This document shows positions 51,732 through 62,900 of a stretch of 64,000 nt of DNA, one piece after another (position 1 is the stretch's first letter; every line of letters starts with the position of its first letter). Source of the stretch: Varanus komodoensis (Eukaryota > Chordata > Lepidosauria > Squamata > Varanidae); NCBI RefSeq assembly GCF_004798865.1, contig NW_025336495.1, positions 441,701-505,700 of the forward strand, written 5' to 3'. The translations under genes were made by a program, and so were the position numbers. The notes under the pieces are model-generated. The model saw only the letters and a list, made by a program, of their open reading frames with translations, made no database searches and was not told where the DNA came from.

Positions 51732-54700
51732 TCAGTCTTTGCTCTTGCCATAGATGCTGCTCAAGGCACTCTGCGCCTGCGTGATCTGTTGCTGCAGTCT
51801 TTGTTTGGTGGCCTCGCTGGTCGCCTTTCTGAGCAGGCCTTTCATTTCCTCCACCACAGCCCGGTAGCCAGTCGTGTTGTGGAAGACACGGATGGCTCGG
51901 TCCCCACAGGACACCAAGAAGCAGCTGTTCACATCGAAAGCCAAGTCTGTGATGTGCTCCCCATGGACAGCTTCGAAGCGCTCCTCCTCCTCACCCCTCT
52001 GGGTGTTGTAAACAAAGATGCTGGTGCCGCAGGAGATGGCCAGAGCGCGGGCATCGGGCGCCAGGGCGATGCGGCACGGCTCCGCCACCTCACACTTCCC
52101 TGTCAGCAGCAGGTACGGATCCTGCTGCTTCTTGTACTCCACATCTGTGTCCCACAGTTTCCACGTGCCGTCCTTCGACACAGTTGCCATCCTGTTCAGC
52201 AGAAAGGGAGGGATAGTGAGGGCTAGCTTCTGCGTGGAGAGACTGGGAGCACTTTCCAGTCAAGTGCTCAAGACAGGAACACATCCTTGGGTGCAGCATT
52301 CTTTAATTTCATTCACGGAGGGTGTGACTTGCATGCCAGGATCTAGCTGGTGGGTTGTGGGGTTCCAGTGAAGAGCACAACGAATTCCACAAGCCTCAAG
52401 TCCAACCAGCCCAGATCTAAGGAAGAGAACTGGGTGGAGGGAGGCAAGTCTGAACAAGCCCTTCAGCCCAGCTGCCCAACATCAAAGTTGCCAGAAGCAC
52501 AACAGAGGGGCTGGCAGGTGGCAGAGGAGCGTGAGACTAGGCAAGGGGTGCGTGGCCTCTCCCAAGACCCCCACCCTTTTGGGGGACACTAGGAAAGAGC
52601 TGTGGCCTCCTCACAGAATGGCTGTTGTGGGGAAGCTTGCCTGTTTTCAAAATGGCTGCCATGGGAGGCAAGGGTGGTCACGAAACACTAGTTTCCCAGG
52701 AAACATAGTGGTGAGTCTAAGAGAAAAGAAACCAGCCCAAGAACTGATGGAGAGAGCAGAGGGGGTGCCTGAGTTTCTGTTTTCAGAACCCAAACGAAGA
52801 CAGCTCTGGAGCACAGCACTCCCTTGGCTGCATGCCAGCCCCTACCCCCCCGGTAAAAACTAATTTTTCAAACATCTCAGAACATAAATTAACGTTCGAG
52901 AGGAACAGAGCCCGCTGGGCACCAGAAAGGGTGTCTGCATGTGCTGCTGCACCACAAGAGAGAAACCTGGCCAGGTTCAGAGCAGGTAACGGATAGTTTC
53001 TCACCGTCTGGAGTCATTGGAGAAAGAGAAGGAGTACACACCAGCAGTGTGTCCCTTCAGCTCAAAGGCCCTGGTCACCTCCCGGAATTCCCCACTCTTG
53101 CTGAAACACACTTCCCACACCTTCACATCGGGGGTGAAGCCACATGAGGCGACAAACCTGGAGGAGGCAGAAGGAACAGACTGACAGGGAAGGGGTTTAT
53201 TGCTCCAGCAGGAGCTTCGGCCAAGTGGGCGCCCTGCAGGCCAGCACTTCTCAGAGGCTCGCAAACGCTCACCACTGACGTGCAGCTGAAACCAGGAGGT
53301 ATGCAAGCCACACGCTCCTTACCTCCCACATGGGGACACAGTTGCGAAGGTGTTGTGCATCTGATTGGTGTTGATGGTGGCCAAGACATCCCCCTTCAGG
53401 TCCCAGATCAAGATGGTCGTGTCACTTGAGGCTGTCATGATGTATTTCCCTGGGGGTTGGGGGGGGGGAACAAAGGTTAGAGGCTTTCCTGGTTGATGCA
53501 GGGACAAGCACGGAGATTCTTCAGGGCCTTCTGGGAGAAGGGTGACTCGCTGGACAGCACTGCCCACTGCACCACACCTTATCTCATTTAGACGTTTATA
53601 AATCACCTTTGCATGTGTTTTCACCTCTCTAAATGATAGGTGGGCTTGCAGATTCTCTGTCTACAGCTCTGATTACAGTGAGATGGCAAGGTAAGGTAAA
53701 CTGAAACATGTGACTGAGCTGACCGCCTCATATATACTTCTCCCCTTTACTCTTCTCTTCTGTTGCCTTTCTACTGTTCCTTTTTACTTCATTCAGCTTT
53801 TTGAACCAAGGTAATAATATTCTAACTTGCTGCAACCTAGATTCTTCAGGCATTTTTGTTTATGTATTTGGAAAGGACTCTGAAATGGACAGTTTCTTCG
53901 TGTTTTATTTGAACTTTAATTAGACCTTAACAGCTGTAAAATTATCTGATATCTTTGCTTAAGAAACTAAGAATTATGGATACTGAAAACTGACCTTGAT
54001 ATAGGTGAAGCTTTGGTGTGATGAGACAGAGACAGCAGTCAACCTTCCTTGGTTTTCTATAGTGGGAGCTACTGGATGTTTGAGCTGGAAGGGGATGGGA
54101 CTGGGAGGAAGCGGCTCACTTATTTATTTCGACCCCTCAGCTTCCCTTCTCTCCTCTGCTGCTCCTGGCCCTCTGCTCCTCTGCCCAGCTCCCACCTTGC
54201 CTTCACCAGTCCCCTGGCCACTCAGCACTCTCTCCCAGCCTCTGCCGCTCCGCTGCTCTGCCAAGAGGCAAGAGCCAAAAGAGTTGAGGTCAACCCTGAC
54301 TGCTCTTTAGAAGGCCAAATACTGAAGATGAAACTCAAATACTTTGGCCACCTAATGAGAAGGAGGGACTCGCTGGAGAAGAGCCTGATGCTGGGAACAA
54401 TTGACGGCAAAAGAAGAAGGGGGCGGCAGAGGATGAGGTGGCTAGAAGGAGCCACTGAAGCAGTCAGTGTGAACTTGAGTGGACTCCGGGGGATGGTGGA
54501 GGACAGCAAAGCCTGGAGGAATGTTGTCCATAAGGTTGCGATGGGTCAGACGCGACTTAGCAACTAGCAAAGCAAATATACACACACATTTCTCTGAATT
54601 TCATTTATGTAAAGAAAACAATAAAAATAATTTTAAAAGCAAGGAGATTCTTCCAGGGAAACAGGGTTAGTCTCTGACTTCTGCAGCTGTAGGCCAGGAA

Positions 54701-57700
54701 GCCCCAAGTCCCTCGACCCGCTTCCATACCTGTGTCAGCCACTTCAATGTTGATGATGGGGCCTTTGTGATGCTTTGGAAACTCTTCTGGAACTGCCACA
54801 TATGTCATGCTGCCATCCTCTTTCTTCGCTATCTTAAAGAACCGGAGGGTCTCACCGTTGGCAAGCCAGACAATGAAAGCTCTGAGTGAAGGAAGGAGAG
54901 GACTGGAGGCATTATTGATCTATCTCTGGCTTCTGCTTAGAAACAAATCTTGAGGTGCTTTACAAAGGAATAAAAGCAGGCACAGCAATGAACAAAAAGC
55001 ACACACTCAGCTGCTCAATACTGGAAAAGTGAGGAGCTGCCCACCGATGGATTGATTCTAAGAAAGATCTTGGACTGTGCAGAAATGGATAGACTAACTT
55101 TATCGTTGAAGGAGAAAGAGGATACTGATTTCTATCGAACTTGGGACTCTTTTTATAATTGGCTGGAGAAATGGGACTTGGCGTAAATTTAGAGATGTTT
55201 TTCAAACTATGATAAACTAACTGGAATTTGATATTAGAATGTTAAAAAATATGTAGTAGGACGTTCACCCAGTGAATCCAATGTTAATGTTTGTGATGTT
55301 TGATTTTTTTTTTTAGTCTTAGTTTAAAAATTGTAATAATAATAAATAAAAAAGCACACGCGGTCACAGACTAGTATCATGAAGCTGGAACAGAGAGGGT
55401 TCCCAGTTGGGAGAAAGCCAAAGCGAACAGCAAAGGTTTCAGTAAATGCCCAGGCCATGCCAGCGTTTGAGTGTTCTGTGAGCAGGGGGAGCCTTTGCAG
55501 AGAAGGCCTCTCCCCCATGTTGCTGTCAAGGCCCAGCAGGGACAACCCCCCCCCCCACGCACACAGAGACAATCAAATGCCCTGGGAATATGGGGGGACA
55601 TGGTCCTTGAGGTCAGTAGTCCTGAACATAATGGGCGTAAACCTGGCCTTGTTGCAGACCTGGCAGCCAGCACAGCTCTCTGAGCACAGGTATCATATGC
55701 CAGAGGTGTGGCACCCCAGCTCGGGACCCTGCTGGAGCTTCTGAGCCAGTCTGAAGGGCAGCTGCTGCCAGACTCGAGGTTCCCAGTGGACCCTTGTGTT
55801 GGCCTGCATGCGCAGAAATTCTGACGGCTCTGTCCCCCAGCCCAAACCCCCTTACTGGACAATCCCTCTCCTGTTTCAGTTATTGAAGAGGACAAGGAAA
55901 GGGGGCCACCCATACATCTCTGCCCCAGCCACACCTGGAGTCCGGGTAGAAGCGGACCAGGGTGGCATGATCCAGCTCCACGTTGGCCCGCAAGGAGCGA
56001 TGCTCCCGCTCCAAGAAGTCCTTGGTGCTCCAGACACGCACTGTGCGGTCGTCAGAGCAGGATGCCAGGTATTTCCCGTTGCTGCTGAAGTCGAGGCAGG
56101 TGACGCTCCCGCTGTGGCCCTGCACAACACCGAGAAAAAAGAGACGCATTGGGTGGGCTCCAGCTGGGGCACGGTAATCCCAAGGCGCAGAAAACTGGCC
56201 ATGAGAATGCACACTGGGGAAGGGGAGAGGGAGGGGCTGAGAGATTCAGGAGCACTGTGGAGACAATCCCCCCACCAGTGTAGCCCCCCTTTCCTTCCAA
56301 ACAGGGGCAGGCAACTCGTGGACCCCCAGTCTTCACCTACAACCTCACCAATTTCTATGCTGGCTAAGGCTGATGGGAGTTGTAGGACAAAGTATCTTGC
56401 AAACCGCAAGTGTCCCACCATGCCTTTGAACTGCAAGCTTCTTGGAGGGAGGCTTTGAGTGCTGGCAGTGTTGCTTAACCAGCAACATGGCCTCCAGTTC
56501 TTGTGCAGTTTCCCCCATCCTGAAAGACTTAAATGCCCCCCGAGAAGAAGGTCTTTAAAGAAACATGCTGGCGTTTGTTGTATTTTCTGAGCCATCCCTC
56601 ACCCACCACTGGCTGCCAAGAGTACCTCCGAAACATAACTCCCCCTCCAGCTGAAGGAGACTCCACATGCCAGGGAAGGCTCTGCCTTGCATCTCGAGAA
56701 CAGCAGCGCTCACCTTGAGGACTGCTGCCAGGAGCGGGTGCGCGAAGGCATGCTGCTGGGGTTTCTCTTTCCGGATTCGCTGGTGCTGCTTCTGCTTCAG
56801 GCCTGAGGTTTTGCTGGGCATGCTGCTGTTCACATTCAGATCTGAGGAATACAAATGAAACAAGAGCTTCTTAAAGTAACACTTCATCATTGCCAAAACT
56901 CAAACTCTCCCGATCGGATACCCGTATTGTGGCATCTGGGTAGTGTGAAAGAGTAAGGCAGCAGGTGTATTCACTCTGGGGCAGGGGCAAGGAGTTCTTG
57001 TGATCCCAAGGAAATGATTCAGCCAGCTTCCAGGTTTACTTATAAGGAGAAACTTGATTCTTGAAACAAAATACAAGCAAGCTAGCTAGCATTCCTAAAG
57101 TGTTTAACAGCAACCCCTGCAAGGTAGGCTCCCATCCGTTGGAACCGATGGAGTCAGCAGAGCCTCCTCAAAGCAGTCCAAACAATAGTACATAGGAAAT
57201 GGCCGGCTTATATAGGTTACGTATACGTAGAGCCAGTGTGGTGTGAGAGTCCGTGTGGTGTCGTGGTTAAGAGCCTGGGACTGGGACTCAGGTGATCTGG
57301 GTTCTAGTCCCCGCTCGGCCATGGGGCCTACTGGGTGACTTGGGCCAGTCACCGGCTCTCAGCCCAACCTACCTCACAGGGTTGTTGTTGTGGGGATAAG
57401 ATGGAGGAAGAGAATGATGCAAGCTGCCTTGAGCCCTTTGTAGGAAAAAGGCAGGATAGAAATCGGAAAATAAATAAATGTATGCATACACCGAAACATT
57501 CAGCAATTATGCATCAAGGTAGATTTGAGACATGAATCGGTGCCAGAGGAGGCAGCAGAGACACTGGGTGCACAGGAGCAAAAATGCATTTGGGGGAAGC
57601 GAGTCAGAAAGGCCTGTCAAGGCTATTTATTTATTTAACACATTTTTATGCCGCCCCCATCGCAACAAAGCCTCGGGGCGGCTCACAACAAAAACGAAAT

Positions 57701-58678
57701 ATACAAATATAACAATTATACAACAAAAACATTAAAACCCGGTGCATCTCGGCTTAAAAGATTTAAAATCCTCTAAATACCAATAAATTAACAATTAAAA
57801 TAAGTTTTAAATAAAAAGGTCTTAGCCTGGCACCGAAAAACAAATAACGACAGCACCAGACGGACCTCTCTGGGGAGCACATTCCATAGATGCGCAGGCT
57901 ATATAGCAAGGGGACGGCATACAAAAACTTTAAATAAATAAATAAATAAATAAAGCTGTGATCTGGAGGATTCCCCTCCACTGTGTGGCCCGTCCAGGCC
58001 TCTGAACTGGGGGGCTCCTCTGCACGGAGGGTGCCAAAACAAGAGGGCGTAGCCTGAGTCAGCTGCTTCCATGTGAGGGCAAGAGTGTATTAAGGCGAGG
58101 TGGATTAAGAAGTCTGGTCAAGGAAGCAAACACTGCAGCAAGCCCATCTATGAAGGCCAGAAGATGTCTCTGTACGGTGAAGGCACTCAGGTGGGGCCAG
58201 GAAAAGATAACTAAAGTGATCGATTTTAATTAAAGCAGAGAAGGTGTTTGGAGTTCATCCAAGCCTACGTTTTGGGGAGTCAGAGCCGGGCACATGCATC
58301 TCTACTCCTAGGGAGCCCTACACTCTGCAGAAGCTGGACCTGATGGCCTCACCGGCCCCTCTTCACTCGCTCGCCCGTGCCTCGATGGTTTTTAACCTCC
58401 TCCTCCAGCTCGGCTCTTGCACCCATTTCGCAGGCGGGAAAGGTGAGGCGAGCCGAAGGAGGCGCGTCCCAAGCCCGCCGGGGGGTGTGGCCTGCGCGAG
58501 ACACACCCCCTCGCGCCCCCGGCTCACCCTCGCGGGGCTCCGCGTCCTTCTCCGCGCCGAGCCGCGTCCCCCGCCCCTTCCCCAGCACCAGCAGCAGCAG
58601 CGCCGCAAGCACGAGGCCGCCGAGCAGCACCGTCAGCGCCGCCAGAGGGCCCGACGCGGCCAGCGCGGTCGCCTCCAT
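51732..58678 (-). CDS. TBL2: TBL2, ER-anchored WD40 (transducin beta-like 2) protein
   Basis: TBL2 is an endoplasmic-reticulum membrane protein with a WD40 propeller; it has been linked to the PERK/ATF4 branch of the stress response. Seven exons, 5' to 3': 58678-58528, 56841-56714, 56119-55935, 54881-54730, 53449-53323, 53157-53005, 52191-51732, joining in phase into 451 codons plus TGA (human 447). A signal-anchor helix lies at residues 12-33. A basic linker follows (HQRIRKEKPQQHAFAH), then WD repeats from about residue 94: GHSGSVTCLDFSSNGKYLAS, DDRTVRVWSTKDFLEREHRS, ASSDTTILIWDLKG, CGFTPDVKVWEVCF, SKDGTWKLWDTDVEYKKQQD and GDRAIRVFHNTTGYRAVVEE. The C-terminus is a short coiled-coil-like helix (QRLQQQITQAQSALSS). 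The protein's first residues differ from human, as expected for this segment. Introns 1 and 4 carry a Sauria-type SINE, an L2-like LINE and a Bov-B end. Confidence 0.97.
54285..54580 (+). mobile_element. Bov-B LINE 3' end
   Basis: In TBL2 intron 4. Frame reads NPDCSLEGQILKMKLKYFGH then RRRDSLEKSLMLGTIDGKRR and RGRQRMRWLEGATEAVSVNL, ending ARRDLATS-like; same segment as the 3' part of the copy at 17,870-18,770 but without the CR1 insert. Strongly 5'-truncated, with an open terminal frame. Confidence 0.9.
57229..57481 (+). mobile_element. Sauria-type SINE
   Basis: In TBL2 intron 1. Head AGCCAGTGTGGTGTGAGAGT with a small internal duplication (GTGTGGTGT twice), B box GGGTTCTAGTCCCCGC, GGGTGACTTGGGCCAGTCAC, CAACCTACCTCACAGGGTTG and a GATAGAAATCGGAAAATAAA tail. 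Better preserved than the copy at 40,768-41,012. Confidence 0.88.
57625..57955 (-). mobile_element. L2-like LINE 3' end
   Basis: Same family as 38,265-38,875 (TTTTTATGCCGCCCCCATCG, AAAGCCTCGGGGCGGCTCAC, AAAAAGGTCTTAGCCTGG) in TBL2 intron 1. It stops after the [10 protein letters not shown]-equivalent segment and abuts a short (AAAT)n run at about 57,930-57,955. Confidence 0.85.
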
Positions 58679-58830
58679 CTTCCCGCCGCCACGGCTAAGC
58701 CACCTCAGCGCACGCGGGCGCGCGCGCGCGCACGCACTCACGGCGCGCGCGCGCCAGCCAATCAGCGGTGACGCCACCAGCGTGCGCACGCTTCGTCTCG
58801 CACGTACGGCGCGTGCGCGGCATCCTGGTT
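58430..58830 (-). promoter_or_regulatory. CpG-rich TBL2 promoter and first exon
   Basis: CpG-dense sequence over TBL2 exon 1 and its upstream side. AAGATGGAGGC (58681-58671, minus) overlaps the TBL2 start codon and is one change from the YY1 element. Upstream lies an alternating C/G run (58705-58757). There is no clear TATA box, as usual for this promoter class. Confidence 0.5.
58705..58757. repeat. Alternating (CG)n-rich tract upstream of TBL2
   Basis: Two runs of strictly alternating purine-pyrimidine sequence (mainly CGCG with CACG/CGCA steps) separated by a short CACTCACGG spacer. It starts about 27 bases upstream of the TBL2 ATG. Such runs are prone to Z-DNA, a structural inference only. 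Confidence 0.7.
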
Positions 58831-59867
58831 CGCTGAGAGGTCTGAGCTCGGGTCAGAAAATAGAAATAGTACTGTTAGAGGGACGCGTTCTTTCAATTGA
58901 CTGCGTATTGCAAGTTTCTGAACGCAAAAAGTTGTTCTTCCGCGGCTGAAGTGAGAGCAGCCCGGACGAATCCACGCAGAGACCCAGGACATTTAGGCGA
59001 GCTGGGGTCAGGTGGCAGAGGGCAGCCAGGCTTCCCAATCTCGTGCCCTCCAGAAATGCGGGACTGCATCTTTGGGTGGCAAGACCGTAGACATCCGTTT
59101 TCTCCAGCAGCCATGACAGCAAGTAGTAAAGACTGATATCCGGGAGAAGCGGAGCCGCTCCACAGGCCTTGCACCAGGACCCCCTTTTCCTCTTTCCTCC
59201 CCATTCCATTTTCCTTGAGTGCTATGTCTTTTGAGATTGTAAGCCTGTGCGGCAAGGACTAGCTTCTTTTTATTGGCTGCATGTCAGCTGCTCCAAAAGC
59301 CATAGATTCATAGAGTAGGATTTGGAATGGGCCAATAAGGCCATCAGGACAGTTTGGCAGACAAGCAGCGATACTCTGCAGAGTAAACGAAATGGAATAA
59401 AATAATCACCAGGTTAACGCCGCACTACAAAACAGGCCTGCTTTAACACTCAGTCCAGCTTCACATTTGCAACCTGGAGATATCACTGGCCGACTCTGCA
59501 AGGTTGTTGTTCACACGCGCTGTCCCCTTCTTCTGCAATCTTGCTCTGGACAGGCCTACATGGCAGGACGGTTGTAAAATCATTCAGCCCTAGCCTAGCT
59601 CCGATACTGAGAGTGGACAGCGCCGAGGGGTCGAAATCATCAACTAATCAGTGAGCCGCTTCCTCCCAGCCCGTCCCCTTCCAACCCGCCGCATGGAGAT
59701 GACGTTCCGCGTGGGGGTTGTTCGGCTCACGCTCAAACACGAGGCGGCGAGTTCAAGAAACGCCTCGCGGGCTGGACAGCAGGCTCCGAAGCAGGCTCTC
59801 CCGCGGCTCCGAGGGCGCCTCTGCACGTTTCCGGAGCTCTCTGGCGGCGGGCGAGATCGCGGAGCGC
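58831..59867. other. TBL2-BUD23 intergenic spacer
   Basis: About 1 kb between the two divergent genes. It holds an old CR1 end (59295-59350) and ordinary mixed sequence, then becomes GC-rich from about 59,690 toward BUD23. I see no J-domain or other reading frame, so the human neighbour DNAJC30 (a single-exon gene next to BUD23 in mammals) is not here. Confidence 0.6.
59295..59350 (-). mobile_element. Old CR1 LINE 3' end fragment
   Basis: ATAGATTCATAGAGTAGGAT then GGGCCAATAAGGCCATC is a diverged reverse-oriented CR1 terminus of the ATTCTATGA-ending type. Confidence 0.6.
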
Positions 59868-59905
59868 GCGAGTCACGTGCCCGGAAGGCGGAAGATGGCG
59901 GCGGG
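59868..59905 (+). promoter_or_regulatory. BUD23 proximal promoter: E-box, ETS and YY1-type sites at the start codon
   Basis: In a GC-rich stretch directly before and over the start codon are GTCACGTG (59872-59879, palindromic E-box for USF/MYC-type factors), CCGGAAG (59881-59887, ETS/GABP core) and AAGATGGCGGC (59892-59902). The last is the classic YY1 element that overlaps the ATG of many housekeeping genes. Matches are by eye; factor binding is inference. Confidence 0.6.
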
Positions 59906-62900
59906 CGGCAGGCGGCCTGAGCACCGCGGGCCCCCCGAGCTGGTGAGGCGGCGCGGGCGGCCGGGCCTCGGGGGGCCGTCGTGCCGGACCGGCTCCGGGC
60001 GCCGCAGTACCTCTTCCCGGGCCGTTTTTCGCTGCCCGGGCCTGGCGCCCGCGCTTGTGCGGCGCCGTCCCCCCGGTCGGCCGGGGCGGCCGCGAGTCGC
60101 AGGCCGCGCGCCTGGAATGACGCCGGCGGCGCGTCTCGGGGCCGCCCGGAGGAAGCAGCACGCCGCCCTCCGTGCTCCCTGCGAGCGCGTGTGCACGGGC
60201 ACGCCGCCTGCGTGGCAGCGGGGTGGGCGACGGGCCGGGCGCCGGTGAGCGCGGCCTGCTTCGTCCTTCTCCGAGGGAGAGCGCCCTGAGCCCTCGCTCT
60301 GATCGAGCGACCGTGCTCGTGTCTTTCCTGTGGCTCAGCTCCCGTTTATGTTTCTCTCCCCAGTTCTATGACGAAGTGGAAGCCCGGAAGTATGCGCACA
60401 AGTAAGGCAGTGTCTGGGCTGTGGGAAGCAGCCTGTTCTTTGATGTAACTTTGGGGGGGGGGGGTTCTTAAAGCATGCTGTGCTTTGAATCTCTCTTGTT
60501 GTGCATCACTTAAAGCTCAGTCCTTTGCTTCAACAAATTCTTTAATCTTTGGACAGTGTGGGGCATGATGGGAGCTGTGGGCCTTTTTTCTTTCTAAACT
60601 TGTGTAGAATGTGGGTACCCCTAAGCACACACAGTAGCCAATACTGTGGCTATGTGCATTAAAATTCATCTGGCTACCATAGTGTTCCATGGCCACAATT
60701 GAGGAGCAGGCACTCCAGATCCAAAAGGATCTGGACAGACTATGGAAGTGGGCAGGAGACAACAGGATGGCGTTCAGTGTGGATCAGTGCAAGGTCTTGC
60801 ACTTGGGGCATAGGAACGGGTGTCATAAGTACAGGTTAGGGGACAAGTGGCTGGAGAGCAGCACTTGCGAAAGGGACCTCGGGGTGCTGGTTGACTGCAG
60901 GCTAAACATGAGTCAGCAGGGTGATGCGGTGCCCAAGAGGGCGAATGCCACCCTTGGTTGCATAGCCAGAAGCATGGCTTCTAGATCGAGAGAGGTATTA
61001 CTGCCACTCTATACGACTCTGGTGAGCATACAGCTGGGAATATTGTGTTCAGTTCTGGGCCTCTCATTACAAGAGGACTATAGCAAGGTTAGAATCAGTG
61101 CAGTGAAGGGCCACTAGGATGCTGTCTGGTTCGCAGGGTAAGGCATATGAGGAGAGACTGAGAGTACTGGGTCATTTCAGCCTGGAGAAAAGGAGACTCC
61201 GAGGGGATCTGTTAGTAACATATAGGTACATGAAGGGGTGTCATGCGGAGGTGGGTTGTGACCTTTCCCCCTTGCAAATGAGGACTGGACATGTTCCAAT
61301 GGAGCAAAGCTCAGGGATCCCAGGTTCCATTTAGATGCCAGGATGTACTTCCTGACAGTTTGGGACCCCGAGGGTGTGGAATGGGCTTCCACGAGAGGTG
61401 GTTGAGGCCCCATCGGTGAGGGTGTTCAAGGATAGGCTGGATGTCCACATGGTGGGCATGTCATGAGGAGAGCCGGCTGGAGCAGGGGGTCAGACTAGAT
61501 GGCCCGGGAGACCCTTTCTGTCTCTCTTGTTTCTACTTAGAAGGACCACCCCAGCCCCCAACTGCTGCCAGATTTGATGCTGAGAATCAGCAGCACACCG
61601 GTGGGAATGGCAAAAAAAAAAAAAAAAAGCCATGCATTACTTTGACCCACCCCCGGTGCACACCGAAGCGAAGCAAATGCCCCCCTCCCTCTGGTTGGGG
61701 GCGTACTGGGGGCCTGCGCCAGTCCTTGACAGGGAGTGCTGATGAGGGGCATATGGCTACAGACTGCATGTTGCCATCCTTTGTTAGGAAGGTAGGTCTA
61801 CACTGCATGCTGTTATGTTGGGTGTGTGATGAGGGGAATTGTGCTGGTTTGTGCAGAGGTATACTGCAGCCTGCCACAGTCCTTAACAGCTCCCTCCATT
61901 CACCCATACTTTAAGGTAAACGTAAAGATTTCCCCATTACCTTAAAGTCAACATAGAATCAGCGAGTCAGAAGGGGTCTCCCGGGCCATCTAGTCTGACC
62001 CCCTGCTCCAGCCGGCTCCGCTCACGACATGCCCGCCATGTGGACGTCCAGCCTATCCTTGAACACCTGCACCGATGGGGCCTCAGCCACCTCCTGTGGA
62101 AGCCCATTCCACACCCTCGGGGTCCCGACTGTCAGGAAGTGCTTCCTGGCATCCAAATGGAGCCTGGGGTCCCTGAGCTTCGCTCAGTTTTCTTTTTTTA
62201 GCTGCTGGAATAGGCCATTGCTTTTGTGTTGCTCATCTTAACTTTCAATGTGTCATCTTGCTGCCAGTGGATTGTTGTTTTTTTGTGTATCTTCCTCCAC
62301 CTTGTCTCTTTAAGGCAGGACTAAAATGAGGTATACCCTGTGAGTTTTGATGAAAGACCCTCCCTGGACATTTGTTCACCGCCTGTTTTGGGATGCTTCT
62401 ATCTTGCAGCTCTCGAATGATTGAAATTCAATCACAGATGTCTGAAAGGGCTGTAGAATTGTTGGGTCTCCCAGAGGACCATCAGTGTCTCTTGCTGGAT
62501 GTTGGGTAAGCTTGCTGCACTTCAATTTAAGAGTCTTGTTTTCTCCTGTTATCCATCAATGTGGAAGTGCATTTTTTCCCTATTCTATAGGGCACTGGAA
62601 GATCACAACAGCATATTTCGATGCTCCTCAAAAAACAGTTGACTGTGTAAGCTGGGCAACTCCTTTTAGCATTCAGCTTTTAAAATCCAGTTTCAGTCTT
62701 GTCTGCCTTAGTAGGAAATGACCAATATTTCAGACAACAAGACTTGTCTTTTGATGCCAAATAGGTAAAGAGGTCATCAAAACAACATTTCATATTTCTT
62801 TATATTATTCCAAATGATTGTTGCCAATTATTTTAATGATGATGATGATAAATAGCAGAGGTCCTGCAAGGACGGACAGGCAATGAATTCCCCATTACCA

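Larger units (their letters stand above)
60402..62409 (+). other. BUD23 intron 2, largely CR1 sequence
   Basis: Two-kilobase intron bounded by GTAAGG and a TTGCAG acceptor. About half is CR1: 60688-61545 (plus) and 61948-62185 (minus). It also has a G run at about 60,452-60,463 and a 16-base A run near 61,613. Confidence 0.8.

Noticed and set aside
57298-57313. Possible tRNA gene (B-box sequence)
   Set aside because: The B box belongs to the tRNA-derived head of a SINE; no cloverleaf is present.
58679-59894. DNAJC30, VPS37D or MLXIPL expected between TBL2 and BUD23
   Set aside because: The spacer is only 1.2 kb and has no J-domain (HPD) frame or other exon of these genes.
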